64,000 nt of DNA from Oscillospiraceae bacterium (GTDB lineage: Bacteria > Bacillota > Clostridia > Oscillospirales > Ruminococcaceae), in the NCBI GenBank assembly GCA_004556975.1, contig SFFD01000005.1, positions 9,385 through 73,384 of the forward strand. The letters are read 5' to 3'. Position 1 is the stretch's first letter, and each line of letters opens with the position of its first letter. This document shows, piece after piece, positions 24,537 through 34,494 of this stretch. The translations under genes and the position numbers were made by a program. The notes under the pieces were generated by a model. That model was not told the origin of the DNA and did not search any database. It saw nothing but the letters and a program-made list of their open reading frames with translations.

Positions 24537-26243
24537 GTGATTAAGAAAATAATCGAAAAATATAAAAGCGGCGCCTTTCGCGAAATGTGGAACGAAACAA
24601 AGTGGCTTTATTCCTACGCCGCAAAATATAAGTGGCTTATCGTAATTTATATAGTAATCGGTCTTTTTGCAACGGGTCTTGCCCTTGCCGCAAGCCTTGT
24701 TACCAAAAACCTTATCAACGAAGTTCTCGGCGGAAAAATTTCTGCGGCGGCGGTGGCACTTTATGTTTTTCTCGGTCTTTCGGGAATTGCCGTTTCCGCC
24801 CTTAACCGCCGCCTTTCGGCAAAAATTTCTCTTCGGGTAAATAATGAAATCCGCGCCGATGTTTTCGGAAAATTTATCTCCACAACCTGGGAAGAAGTTT
24901 CCGCGTTTCATTCCGGAGATTTGCTCAACCGCATAAACGGCGATGTTTCCACAGTTGCCGACAGCGTAATCGGCTGGATTCCCTCCGTAACGATAAAATC
25001 GGCGCAGTTTATAGGCGCCATCGCAATAATTTGCTATTATGACGCGGCTATGGCGCTTCTTTCACTTATAAGTATTCCCGCCGCGGCGCTTATTTCGTCA
25101 CTTTTGCTGCGTAAAATGCGCAGCTATGGCACGAAAATCCGCGAAGCAGGCAGCGAGCTTATGTCATTCTTTGAGGAATCATTGCAGAATATTCAGACGG
25201 TTAAGGCCTTCGGCCTTTCGCAAAGCCTTGACGGCCGTTTGGCGCAGCTTCAGAAAATTTACTATGATACAAGCCTTGAATATAATGCCCTTTCCGTAAA
25301 GGTCACCTCCGGAATGTCGGTTCTGGGACTTTTTGTTTCATATCTCTGTATGGGCTGGTGCATTTTCCGCCTGTTTACCGGCGCCATAGATATCGGCACG
25401 ATGGTGCTTTTTATTCAGCTTTCGTCATACCTTTCATCAAGCATATCGTCTTTGATAAGCTCTGTGCCGACGGTAATTTCGGCAACCGTTTCCGCCGGAA
25501 GAATAATTTCCGTGCTGAATCTTCCGCGGGAGGAAGAGGACGAAAGCCTTGCCGCGCGGGAAATAGCGGATTTTGGCGAAGCGCCGGAAATTGAGTTCAG
25601 GGATGTAAGCTTTGGCTATAAAAACGGCGGCAAGGTTTTTTCCGAAGTAAACCTGACTGTTGCCCCGGGCGAATTTGCCGCTTTCGTCGGCCCTTCCGGC
25701 GGGGGAAAAACAACGCTTCTGCGGCTGCTTCTCGGTTTGGTGAAGCCGCAATCGGGGAAGGCAACCCTTTCCGCAAAAGGAAAAACGACAGAAATTTCTT
25801 CTGTCACACGCAGAATTTTTACTTATGTACCACAGGAAAAGGCAATGTTTTCCGGCACCGTTGCGGAAATGCTGCGGCTTTTTTCGCCGGAGGCCACAGA
25901 CGAGGAAATCAACGCCGCGCTTAAGGCGGCGTGCGCCTATGACTTTGTGGCGGCCCTGCCGGAGGGCATAAATACCCCCCTTGGCGAGCGCGGAGCGGGC
26001 TTTTCCGAGGGACAGAACCAACGCCTTGCCATTGCGCGCGCCGTTTTGCGAAAAGCGCCGGTGCTGCTTCTTGATGAAGCCACCTCCGCCCTTGACCTTG
26101 AAACGGAACGCCGGGTTCTTGAAAATATAACAGCCCTTTGCCGGGGCAAAACCCTGATTGTAATGACCCACAGGGAAAGCGTGCTGCCGCTTTGCGACAG
26201 CGTTTACCGCATTTCCGGCGGAAAGGTGGAAAAGGTGAGATAA
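24537..26243 (+). CDS. ABC exporter half-transporter (fused membrane and ATPase domains)
   Basis: About 568 residues: six membrane spans in residues 30-310 (ABC_membrane type I exporter) and a nucleotide-binding domain in the last 230 residues. The latter has Walker A GPSGGGKTT, Q-loop YVPQEKAMF, signature GFSEGQNQRLAIARA (a variant of LSGGQ), Walker B LLLDEATSALD and H-loop MTHRE. It would act as a dimer to export a lipid, peptide or drug; substrate unknown. The start is the GTG at 24537, nine bases after AAAGG; in-frame ATG 24528 abuts the site. It follows the kinases by about 70 bases and may be co-transcribed with them. Confidence 0.88.
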   Translation: MIKKIIEKYKSGAFREMWNETKWLYSYAAKYKWLIVIYIVIGLFATGLALAASLVTKNLINEVLGGKISAAAVALYVFLGLSGIAVSALNRRLSAKISLRVNNEIRADVFGKFISTTWEEVSAFHSGDLLNRINGDVSTVADSVIGWIPSVTIKSAQFIGAIAIICYYDAAMALLSLISIPAAALISSLLLRKMRSYGTKIREAGSELMSFFEESLQNIQTVKAFGLSQSLDGRLAQLQKIYYDTSLEYNALSVKVTSGMSVLGLFVSYLCMGWCIFRLFTGAIDIGTMVLFIQLSSYLSSSISSLISSVPTVISATVSAGRIISVLNLPREEEDESLAAREIADFGEAPEIEFRDVSFGYKNGGKVFSEVNLTVAPGEFAAFVGPSGGGKTTLLRLLLGLVKPQSGKATLSAKGKTTEISSVTRRIFTYVPQEKAMFSGTVAEMLRLFSPEATDEEINAALKAACAYDFVAALPEGINTPLGERGAGFSEGQNQRLAIARAVLRKAPVLLLDEATSALDLETERRVLENITALCRGKTLIVMTHRESVLPLCDSVYRISGGKVEKVR

Positions 26244-26320
26244 CGCGCGTTTTTGCTTTTGTCTGTTTAGTAAATCGGTTTTGCGGGCAAAACAATTGCA
26301 TAAAAAAGAGAGGAAAAAAT

Positions 26321-27424
26321 ATGAAAAGCGAAAAGGTAACCGATATTTTCGGCAATGAAAAGGTTGTTCACTACGACGATTACGGCAACAAGGTAGGAGA
26401 AAGCCGGGTCGAAAGAGGGCCGCTTGGGTTTGGGGAAGAGCGCGTTGTTCATTATGACGTAAACGGCGTAAAAACCGGCGAAACCCGCACGGAAAAGAAC
26501 TTTTTCGGCGGCGAAAAAGCCGTTCATTACGACGACTATGGCATAAAAACCGGCGAGAGCCGGCAGGAAAAGAATTTTTTCGGCGACGAAAAAACCGTTC
26601 ACTATGACGCCTACGGCCGCAAAACCGGTCAGACCGTAAGCGAAAAGGACTTTTTCGGCAACGAAAAGCAGGTTACATACGACAGATACGGCACTCAAAA
26701 AAGAGGAGAGTATAGAGATAACACGCCGTATTACGGCGGCAGCTCCGAAGGCTCCGGCTCCGCCGGCGGTTATTCGGGCTGTTCCGGCGGGTATGTTCCC
26801 GCCGGAAGATTTACGCTTAAGGACGGAATTGCAATTGCCGTTACGGCAGTTTTAACCCTGCTTATGCTTGCGGTTCCGTTTATTCTGCACGCCGCTTCAA
26901 AGGACAGCGGCGGCGCCGTAAGCTTTATCCGCACCGCGGTGACTGCGCTTTGCCCGGTGATTACGGTTTTAAGCATCATTATGTTCCGCGCCAAAAAATC
27001 CGATGGCGAAGCGGTTCGCCGGGGCAAGCGCCGCATGATAATTTCCACATTTTTGCTCTTTGCCGCGCAGGAGGTTATCTTTCTGCTTTACACCGCCCCT
27101 GCCGCAAACGGCGACGAATTTTCTTCCTTCCTGCTGTTTGTTTGCTGCTGGATTCCCAAGCTGATTTACTCCGTCGTATGCGGAATTTTTTCGAGAAAAT
27201 GCGGCGACAGGGGCGAAACCTGCGACGGCTGCTATTTCTTTGCGGCAAAGGCTTTTGCCATAGTTGCCGCGCTTATGGAAACGGTGAATGTGATTGCCGA
27301 CGGAATTTTCAGGGATTTTTTTGCCGCTGTGCTGTACCTAATCCCTGCGGCGCTGATTCTTTACGGTGTGATTCTGGCGCTTTCTAAAGGAACGGACTGG
27401 ATTTACAAGAAAATTTCAAGATAA
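26321..27424 (+). CDS. Membrane protein with five tandem 25-residue repeats
   Basis: A 367-residue protein I cannot place in a named family. Residues about 1-135 consist of tandem units of 25 (first one 27) residues with the pattern FFGxEKxVHYDxYGxKxGExR. The spacing of His-Tyr-Asp and Tyr-Gly suggests stacked beta-hairpins similar in style to MORN or YD repeats. A Gly/Ser-rich linker follows, then four or five membrane spans from about 165 onward. A cysteine pair lies in a loop (CGDRGETCDGC). There is no signal peptide, so the repeats are probably cytoplasmic. GAGAGG precedes the ATG by eight bases. Confidence 0.7.
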   Translation: MKSEKVTDIFGNEKVVHYDDYGNKVGESRVERGPLGFGEERVVHYDVNGVKTGETRTEKNFFGGEKAVHYDDYGIKTGESRQEKNFFGDEKTVHYDAYGRKTGQTVSEKDFFGNEKQVTYDRYGTQKRGEYRDNTPYYGGSSEGSGSAGGYSGCSGGYVPAGRFTLKDGIAIAVTAVLTLLMLAVPFILHAASKDSGGAVSFIRTAVTALCPVITVLSIIMFRAKKSDGEAVRRGKRRMIISTFLLFAAQEVIFLLYTAPAANGDEFSSFLLFVCCWIPKLIYSVVCGIFSRKCGDRGETCDGCYFFAAKAFAIVAALMETVNVIADGIFRDFFAAVLYLIPAALILYGVILALSKGTDWIYKKISR

Positions 27425-27438
27425 TAGATAATAAGGAA

Positions 27439-27616
27439 GGAGCCTGCCATAGGCAAGCTCCCCGGCTGTCGAAAAAGTCCTGTGCAACAGGACTTTTTTG
27501 TTTCTGTGCATAGATATGTATGCTCTCGAAAAGGAAGATAGCAACAAAAGAAACCCATCAGGGGTGTCTTTTGCTTTTGTTCAAGCTGGGAGCTTGCCAT
27601 AGGCAAGCTCCTTTTT
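27439..27616. repeat. Intergenic repeat unit with paired hairpins and terminators
   Basis: Two 23-base hairpin sequences that differ at one base (27439-27461 and 27589-27611) stand exactly 150 bases apart. Each has arms of the type GGAGCTTGCC and GGCAAGCTCC around ATA. Between them AAAAGTCCTG and CAGGACTTTT (27473-27497) form a two-way terminator. The second copy is followed by TTTTT. It looks like a dispersed non-coding repeat that supplies terminators. Confidence 0.65.
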
Positions 27617-27643
27617 GTTTGAGCACACACTATGTGCTCAAAA

Positions 27644-29167
27644 TTATTCCGAAAGTCCCTGCGGCGAAAGCTTGAGCACGCGAGTGCTTACCTCCGCAAT
27701 GTATTTGCGGTCGTGAGAAACACTGATTATAGTGCCGCCAAAGCTTTTGAGCACAAAGCGGACCTCCGGTCCGGAAAGGGGAGAAAGATTGCGTGTGGGC
27801 TCGTCAAGAATAAGCACGTTGTAATCGCCGAGCGCAAACTGCGCAAAGAATATTTTCGCCTTTTGCCCGCCGGAAAGCTCCGAAATCGGGTGCTCCGTTT
27901 CCGCCCTTGTAAAGCGCATACTGCCAAGATAGGAACGCACTTTTGTGCGTTCTTCACCGCTGCCGCCGCGGCACAAAAATTCCGTAGGAGTTTTTTCCTG
28001 CGGCAGCAAATCCGCATAATTCTGCGGCATATACGCCGCGCGTATATCTTTGCGCGGCAGCAGCTCTGCGGCAATAAGCCGCAGCAGGGTAGTTTTGCCC
28101 ACGCCGTTCTTTCCCGTTATGCAAAGGTGCTCGCCGCCGTGCACCTCAAGCTGAATATTTTCTGCGAGTACTCGGCCGCCGGCTTTAAGCACGGGCAGCT
28201 CCAGCTTGAGCACGGTCTTGCCGGGCGGCAGGGCGGCGCTTTCGCCAAAGCGAAGAAAAATTGCGTCCTCCTGCTCCGGGAATGCGGTAAGCTGTTCCTT
28301 TTCTTTTTCAAAGCGCCGCCCCATGGATTGCACCGTGTGCATCTTTTTCTTCAGCATTGCGCCGCCGTGCGGGTCGCCGCGGCTGACGGAGCTTTGGTCA
28401 TGCTCAACCTTGTCGCGAATGCGGCGAAAACGTTCCATTTTTTCGTTGAAATCCCGGCGGTCGCTCTGCGCCATCTGCTCCTGGTGCTCAAAAAGCTCTG
28501 CACGGCAACGCACATATTCGCTGTATGAAAGCCGAAACGCAGCAGCCCGCGGTACGCTCTTTTTGCGGAGCTGTTCCATGTGGATTATTGCGGTGGCGGT
28601 GTTCTCAAGCAGAGTTTCATCGTGAGAAATATATAAAATTGCAAGTTTACAGCCGTTTATAAACCGCTCCAGCCACTCAAGCGTTTCTATGTCTATGTCG
28701 TTGGACGGTTCGTCAAGCAGCAGCACGTCCGGCTTCTTGCAAAGCGCCGCCAAAAGCGAAAGCTTTACCTTTTCTCCGCCGGAAAATGCGCCCATGCGCT
28801 GCTCGCTCCAGCAGCGCTCGTACTCAATTCCAAGCTCCCGGCAGAGCGCCGCGCCCTCATCATAGGGCAGGTCGAAAAAGCCCTTTTCCGTCAAAAATTC
28901 CGCAGCCGAAAGCGCTTTTTCCGCCTCCGGCAGCTCCTGGGGAAGATAGCCGAAAACCGTGCTTTCCGTGATGATTTCGCCGGAATATTCGGCGTAATCC
29001 TCCACCAGCGCCGGGTTATAAAGCAGCTTGAGCAGGGTGGATTTTCCGTTGCCCTCCTCGCCGATGAGGGCAGCCTTTTCGCCGTCGCGAAGCACGAAGG
29101 AAAAATCCTTCAGCAGCGCGCGCAAATCTTTTTTATGATAAATTGTAAGGTTTTTTATTTGAAGCAT
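27644..29167 (-). CDS. ABC-F ribosomal protection ATPase, antibiotic-resistance (ARE) type
   Basis: A soluble 507-residue protein with two ATPase domains and no membrane spans. Domain 1 has Walker A GEEGNGKST, signature AFSGGEKVKLSL and LLLDEPSNDID. An interdomain linker of about 80 charged residues would reach the peptidyl-transferase centre. Domain 2 has GKNGVGKTT, ISELSGGQKAKIF and ILDEPTRNLSPLSGPE. The EPTRN(F/L)SPLS form of the last motif is what I know from Lsa, Vga and VmlR proteins, giving lincosamide, pleuromutilin or streptogramin A protection. The start is the ATG at 29167, seven bases after AAGGAG. The gene carries five TTGAGCAC octamers and an attenuator-like leader. Confidence 0.88.
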   Translation of the reverse strand: MLQIKNLTIYHKKDLRALLKDFSFVLRDGEKAALIGEEGNGKSTLLKLLYNPALVEDYAEYSGEIITESTVFGYLPQELPEAEKALSAAEFLTEKGFFDLPYDEGAALCRELGIEYERCWSEQRMGAFSGGEKVKLSLLAALCKKPDVLLLDEPSNDIDIETLEWLERFINGCKLAILYISHDETLLENTATAIIHMEQLRKKSVPRAAAFRLSYSEYVRCRAELFEHQEQMAQSDRRDFNEKMERFRRIRDKVEHDQSSVSRGDPHGGAMLKKKMHTVQSMGRRFEKEKEQLTAFPEQEDAIFLRFGESAALPPGKTVLKLELPVLKAGGRVLAENIQLEVHGGEHLCITGKNGVGKTTLLRLIAAELLPRKDIRAAYMPQNYADLLPQEKTPTEFLCRGGSGEERTKVRSYLGSMRFTRAETEHPISELSGGQKAKIFFAQFALGDYNVLILDEPTRNLSPLSGPEVRFVLKSFGGTIISVSHDRKYIAEVSTRVLKLSPQGLSE

Positions 29168-29185
29168 GGGCATTCTCCTTTGCAT

Positions 29186-29277
29186 AAAAAATCCGCCTTC
29201 GGCAAAAATCCGAACGCGGAGCATGGCAATGCGCAGCAAAATAAAAAGCGGGCGCAAAAAATGCCGCAATCCGCGTT
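29186..29277 (-). promoter_or_regulatory. Transcription attenuator in the ABC-F leader
   Basis: On the minus strand an 11-pair stem with one mismatch (arms at 29210-29220 and 29192-29202) is followed by six T (29191-29186), ending 18 bases before the start codon. Its first arm contains TCCGCGTT (29213-29220 complement). The upstream segment AACGCGGA (complement of 29270-29277) is its exact reverse complement, allowing a competing antiterminator. This is the usual layout for antibiotic-inducible ABC-F genes. Confidence 0.72.
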
Positions 29278-29361
29278 TTTGCCGTAACCGAACAGGGGCA
29301 CCTGCATTTAACAGAGCCGCCGAAGACTTAAAATAAGTTCGTTACAAAGCAAAAAAGCAGA

Positions 29362-29373
29362 TTATTTGCGCAT
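29362..29373 (-). CDS. Possible three-codon upstream reading frame (Met-Arg-Lys)
   Basis: ATG CGC AAA TAA, preceded four bases earlier by GGGTGG, near the start of the ABC-F leader. Very short leader frames ending in Arg-Lys precede some drug-inducible resistance genes, and a drug-stalled ribosome here could shift the leader fold. The evidence is weak because so short a frame occurs easily by chance. Confidence 0.25.
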   Translation of the reverse strand: MRK

Positions 29374-29424
29374 CTTTCCACCCTTTTCAAATCAAATTCA
29401 TTTGCAGAAATTTTCTGCAAACAC

Positions 29425-29453
29425 ATAATACCACACCCGGAAATAAAAAGCAA
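29425..29453 (-). promoter_or_regulatory. Promoter of the ABC-F gene
   Basis: Minus strand TTGCTT (29448-29453), 17-base spacer, TATTAT (29425-29430). The predicted start coincides with a palindrome, TTTGCAGAAA/TTTTCTGCAAA (29401-29421), that may be a 5-prime mRNA hairpin or an operator. Confidence 0.7.
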
Positions 29454-29516
29454 GTGGCGCCCGCCGGCACCTTGCCGCGGCGTGCAAATTTCCTCCGAAA
29501 AAATTAAAAAATTTTC

Positions 29517-29545
29517 TTGACAAGCGCCGTGCATAGAGTTAAAAT
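29517..29545 (+). promoter_or_regulatory. Promoter of pyrG
   Basis: TTGACA (29517-29522), 17-base spacer, TAAAAT (29540-29545). Confidence 0.8.
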
Positions 29546-29582
29546 AATTTTAGATTTGAAAAAATAATACGATAATTTCAGT

Positions 29583-29645
29583 GTTTTCTGATGCAGTTTT
29601 GGGGACAAGTGCCCCCTTAAGGCATCGGAAGACGCTTTTTTATTT
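29583..29645 (+). terminator. Terminator hairpin in the pyrG leader (attenuator candidate)
   Basis: A 12-pair stem (29583-29594 with 29622-29633, two G-U pairs) encloses an inner GGGG...CCCC stem and is followed by GCTTTTTTATTTT. It lies between the pyrG promoter and the pyrG start codon, so it should stop most transcripts unless relieved. B. subtilis pyrG is also attenuated, by G reiteration at the 5-prime end; no run of G is at the predicted start here, so the mechanism may differ. Confidence 0.7.
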
Positions 29646-29723
29646 TACGCGTATTTTTTCAGCGCCCGACGCTGCGCCCCGAAAGGGGCAACCGTAAAAA
29701 AAGTGTTTAATTTTTACATATGA

Positions 29724-31358
<1,635 letters not shown>

Positions 31359-31422
31359 TAGAGCTTGTAAATAAAAGCCTGCGGGAAAATGGCGCGGAGA
31401 GCCTTGCGGCGCGCAGCGCCGC

Positions 31423-31503
31423 CTCGGCTCCCCTTACACAGGGGAGCCGAGAACCGCTTTGCAAACGCTTGCGGTGAACCTTGCACAGGAGAGCCGAGAA
31501 CGC
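31423..31503. repeat. Intergenic hairpin repeat upstream of purB
   Basis: A perfect 11-base hairpin (CTCGGCTCCCC at 31423-31433, GGGGAGCCGAG at 31441-31451, loop TTACACA) is followed by a partial direct copy of its right side (about 31438-31457 against 31484-31503, GAGCCGAGAAC core). Similar GGGGAGCC hairpins are common dispersed repeats in gut Clostridia as far as I know. The rest of the 237-base pyrG-purB gap holds another hairpin, GCGGC...GCCGC near 31541, and no gene. Confidence 0.5.
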
Positions 31504-31595
31504 TCACCGCAGCCGCAGTGCAGCCCATCTTCACTTTTATTTGCGGCGTTTGCGCCGCACCGTTCCCCGCTAAATAATTTTTTGAGGTTTTTCGT

Positions 31596-33035
31596 ATGTC
31601 CGATCATGAATTTTATGTCAACCCACTTTGCACCCGCTATTCCGGCGAGGAAATGAAGCGCGTTTTTTCCGACAACAGCAAGTTTTCCACCTGGCGCAGG
31701 CTCTGGGTGGCTCTTGCTGAAAGTGAGCGTGAGCTTGGAATTCCCATTACCGAGGAACAGATTGCCGAAATGCGCGGGCATATAAACGATATTGACTATG
31801 CAGCCGCCGCCGCGCACGAGCACGAGGTTCGCCATGATGTTATGGCGCATGTGCTCACCTTCGGCGAATGCTGCCCCAAGGCAAAACCCATAATCCACCT
31901 CGGCGCCACCTCCTGCTATGTGGGCGATAATACCGACGTTATCCTGATGCGCGAGGCGCTGAACATTATCCGCGCCCGCCTTATTAACGTTGCGGCGGCG
32001 CTTTGCACTTTTGCCGAAGAGAACAAAAACGTACCCACCCTTGCATATACTCATTTTCAGGCGGCGCAGCCCACCACCGTGGGCAAGCGTGCAACCCTGT
32101 GGCTTCAGGATATTCTGATGGATTTGGACAACGTGGATTTCCAGATAAAAAGCCTCAAGCTGCTGGGCTGCAAGGGAACCACCGGAACCGGTGCGTCCTT
32201 CCTTGAGCTGTTCGACGGCGACGCCGAAAAGGTAAAGCTGCTTGAAAAGAAAATTGCCGAAAAAATGGGCTTTGAAGCCTGTTTTGCCGTAAGCGGCCAG
32301 ACCTATACAAGAAAGCTTGACTTTTTTGTTTTACAGGCGCTTTCGGGTATTGCACAAAGCGCTTCCAAATTTGCGGGAGACATTCGCCTGCTTTCACACC
32401 TCAAAGAGGTTGACGAACCCTTTGAAGCAAAGCAAATTGGCTCTTCTGCCATGGCTTATAAGCGCAACCCCATGCGCAGCGAGCGTATCGCTTCGCTTTC
32501 GCGCTATGTCATCTGCGATTTGACAAATCCCGCCGTCACCGCCGCTTCACAGTGGCTGGAACGCACCCTTGACGATTCTGCCAACCGCCGTATTTCTCTG
32601 CCGGAGGCATTCCTTGCCACTGACGGAATTTTGAACCTCTATCTCAACGTAATTTCCGGTATGAAGGTTTATCCTGCCGTTATGAAAAAGCATTTGCTTG
32701 AGGAAATGCCCTTTATGGCGACGGAAAACATTCTTATGTACTGCGTTAAAAACAAGGGCGGCGACCGCCAGGCGCTGCACGAAGCCATTCGGGAACATTC
32801 CGTCAAGGCGGCGGAGCAGGTTAAGCTTTACGGAAAAGAAAACGACCTGCTTGACCGAATAAAAGCCGACCCGGTCTTCGACCTTTCAGAAGAGGAGCTT
32901 GACTCCCTTTGCGACCCGAACACCTTTACGGGAATGGCGGCGCAGCAGACGGAAGAATATCTTGAAGGAACAGTCCGCCCCATTCTTGAAGCAAACAAAG
33001 AACTTCTCGGTGAAAAGGCCGAAGTAAATGTATAA
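31596..33035 (+). CDS. purB: Adenylosuccinate lyase
   Basis: Removes fumarate from SAICAR and from adenylosuccinate in purine synthesis. The 479-residue protein matches the long form of the fumarase/aspartase superfamily: HDVMAHV near 85, TSCYVGDNTD, TLAYTHFQAAQPTT, and the signature SSAMAYKRNPMRSERI near 288. GAGG precedes the ATG by eight bases. Followed at about 100 bases by purA, which makes its second substrate. Confidence 0.95.
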   Translation: MSDHEFYVNPLCTRYSGEEMKRVFSDNSKFSTWRRLWVALAESERELGIPITEEQIAEMRGHINDIDYAAAAAHEHEVRHDVMAHVLTFGECCPKAKPIIHLGATSCYVGDNTDVILMREALNIIRARLINVAAALCTFAEENKNVPTLAYTHFQAAQPTTVGKRATLWLQDILMDLDNVDFQIKSLKLLGCKGTTGTGASFLELFDGDAEKVKLLEKKIAEKMGFEACFAVSGQTYTRKLDFFVLQALSGIAQSASKFAGDIRLLSHLKEVDEPFEAKQIGSSAMAYKRNPMRSERIASLSRYVICDLTNPAVTAASQWLERTLDDSANRRISLPEAFLATDGILNLYLNVISGMKVYPAVMKKHLLEEMPFMATENILMYCVKNKGGDRQALHEAIREHSVKAAEQVKLYGKENDLLDRIKADPVFDLSEEELDSLCDPNTFTGMAAQQTEEYLEGTVRPILEANKELLGEKAEVNV

Positions 33036-33140
33036 GACAATAAAGGCTTTGGCAGCGCTTTGCGCCGCCGGTCTTTTAGAATAAATAATTGCGCTTACGG
33101 CGCGTGCACACTCATAACAAAAAGAAAGGAAGCATAATTT

Positions 33141-34415
33141 ATGTTGACATCCGTAGTAGGTATAAACTGGGGCGATGAAGGCAAGGGCCGAATGGTCGAC
33201 CTTCTTTCTCAGAATTATGACATTGTTGTCCGTTATCAGGGCGGAAATAACGCGGGTCACACCGTGGTGAACGACAGAGGAAGATTTATTCTTAACCTTT
33301 TGCCCTCCGGAATTCTTCGCGATGAAACCGTAAACGTTCTCGGCCCCGGCATGGTAATCGATATGGAGCATCTTTATAACGAAGTTCAAAGGCTTCGCGA
33401 CGCGGGTATTGAAATTACCCCCAAGCATCTTAAAATCAGCGACCGCGCTTCTATCTGCATGCCCTATCACAAGCTTCTTGACTGCCTTGAAGAGGACCGT
33501 CTCGGCGATAAAAAATTCGGTTCAACCCGCCGGGGAATTTCGCCCGCATATTCCGACAGATATATGAAAAAAGCTCTTCGCGTGGGCGAGCTGCTTCACC
33601 GCGAGCTTCTTGACGAGCGCGTTGCCGATATTGTGGAGTGGAAAAATCTGCTTGTAGAAAAAGGCTACGGTCACGAAGCTATAAAAACCGAAGATATGCT
33701 TGAATGGATTGACAAATACTGCATGCCTTTTAAAGACTATATCTGCGACACCACGCTTTATCTTGACAAAGCGGTCAAGGAAGGCAAAAACATTATGTTT
33801 GAAGCCCAGCTCGGCGCTCTTCGCGATATTGACTACGGCATTTTCCCCTATACCTCCGCTTCCTACACCATTGCTTCCTATGCGCCCATCGGCGCCGGAA
33901 TTCCCGAACAGCGCCTGGATGAAATCGTCGGCATAATCAAAGCGTATTCCAGCTGTGTGGGCGAAGGTCCCTTCACCTGCGAGCTTTTCGGCGCAGAGGG
34001 CGACGCCCTTCGTGAAGCCGGCGGAGAATACGGCGCGGCAACCGGCCGTCCGCGCCGCGTAGGAGGTTTTGACGTTGTAGCGTCGCGCTATGGCGTTATG
34101 GTACAGGGCTGCACCTGCCTTGCCCTCACTAAACTGGACGTTCTTTCCTACCTTGATGAAATTCCCGTTTGCGTAGCCTATGAGGTGGAAGGCAAACGCG
34201 TGGACTATTTCCCCAAAGGAATTGAGCTTACCGAAGCAAAGCCTATATATGAGTATGTTCCCGGCTTTAAGTGCGACATAAGCGCCTGCCGCAAGCCCGA
34301 GGATCTTCCCACAGCCGCAATGGATTACATCAAGAATATTGAAAAAGCCGTCGGCTGCCCCATAAAGTATGTTTCAGTAGGTCCCGACAGAGACCAGTAT
34401 ATCGAAATGTTCTGA
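33141..34415 (+). CDS. purA: Adenylosuccinate synthetase
   Basis: GTP-dependent first step from IMP to AMP. The 424-residue protein has the phosphate loop GDEGKGRMVD near residue 12, QGGNNAGHTV, GSTRRGISPAY, QLGALRDIDYG and the GTP-specific region LTKLDVLSYLDEIPVC. AAAGGAAG precedes the ATG by nine bases. It works directly before PurB in the AMP branch. Confidence 0.96.
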   Translation: MLTSVVGINWGDEGKGRMVDLLSQNYDIVVRYQGGNNAGHTVVNDRGRFILNLLPSGILRDETVNVLGPGMVIDMEHLYNEVQRLRDAGIEITPKHLKISDRASICMPYHKLLDCLEEDRLGDKKFGSTRRGISPAYSDRYMKKALRVGELLHRELLDERVADIVEWKNLLVEKGYGHEAIKTEDMLEWIDKYCMPFKDYICDTTLYLDKAVKEGKNIMFEAQLGALRDIDYGIFPYTSASYTIASYAPIGAGIPEQRLDEIVGIIKAYSSCVGEGPFTCELFGAEGDALREAGGEYGAATGRPRRVGGFDVVASRYGVMVQGCTCLALTKLDVLSYLDEIPVCVAYEVEGKRVDYFPKGIELTEAKPIYEYVPGFKCDISACRKPEDLPTAAMDYIKNIEKAVGCPIKYVSVGPDRDQYIEMF

Positions 34416-34429
34416 TTTATTCAGCAGTC

Positions 34430-34459
34430 AAAGCCTGCCTTTCGGATAAGGCAGGCTTT
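34430..34459 (+). other. Hairpin between purA and glmS
   Basis: Perfect 12-base arms AAAGCCTGCCTT and AAGGCAGGCTTT around TCGGAT, with no good T run after it; a weak terminator or processing hairpin. The 79-base gap is too short for a glmS ribozyme. Confidence 0.5.
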
Positions 34460-34494
34460 GCCGTAAAACCGTCTTTTGAAAGGAAAAAACAGAT

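Noticed and set aside
27403..27630. A 75-codon minus-strand frame over the repeat block
   Set aside because: It spans two hairpins and a terminator and runs into the end of the repeat-protein gene; a non-coding repeat explains it better.
29376..29400. GGGTGG in the ABC-F leader as a T-box specifier end
   Set aside because: The T-box core (AGGGTGGNACCGCG) is not completed and the gene is not an aminoacyl-tRNA synthetase or amino acid gene; a drug-responsive attenuator fits better.
33028..33084. An 18-residue frame overlapping the purB stop (MYKTIKALAALCAAGLLE)
   Set aside because: It looks like the start of a signal peptide but has no ribosome binding site and ends at once; at most a relic.
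34416..34494. Possible glmS ribozyme upstream of glmS
   Set aside because: The gap is only 79 bases and holds a simple hairpin; the ribozyme core needs well over 100 bases.
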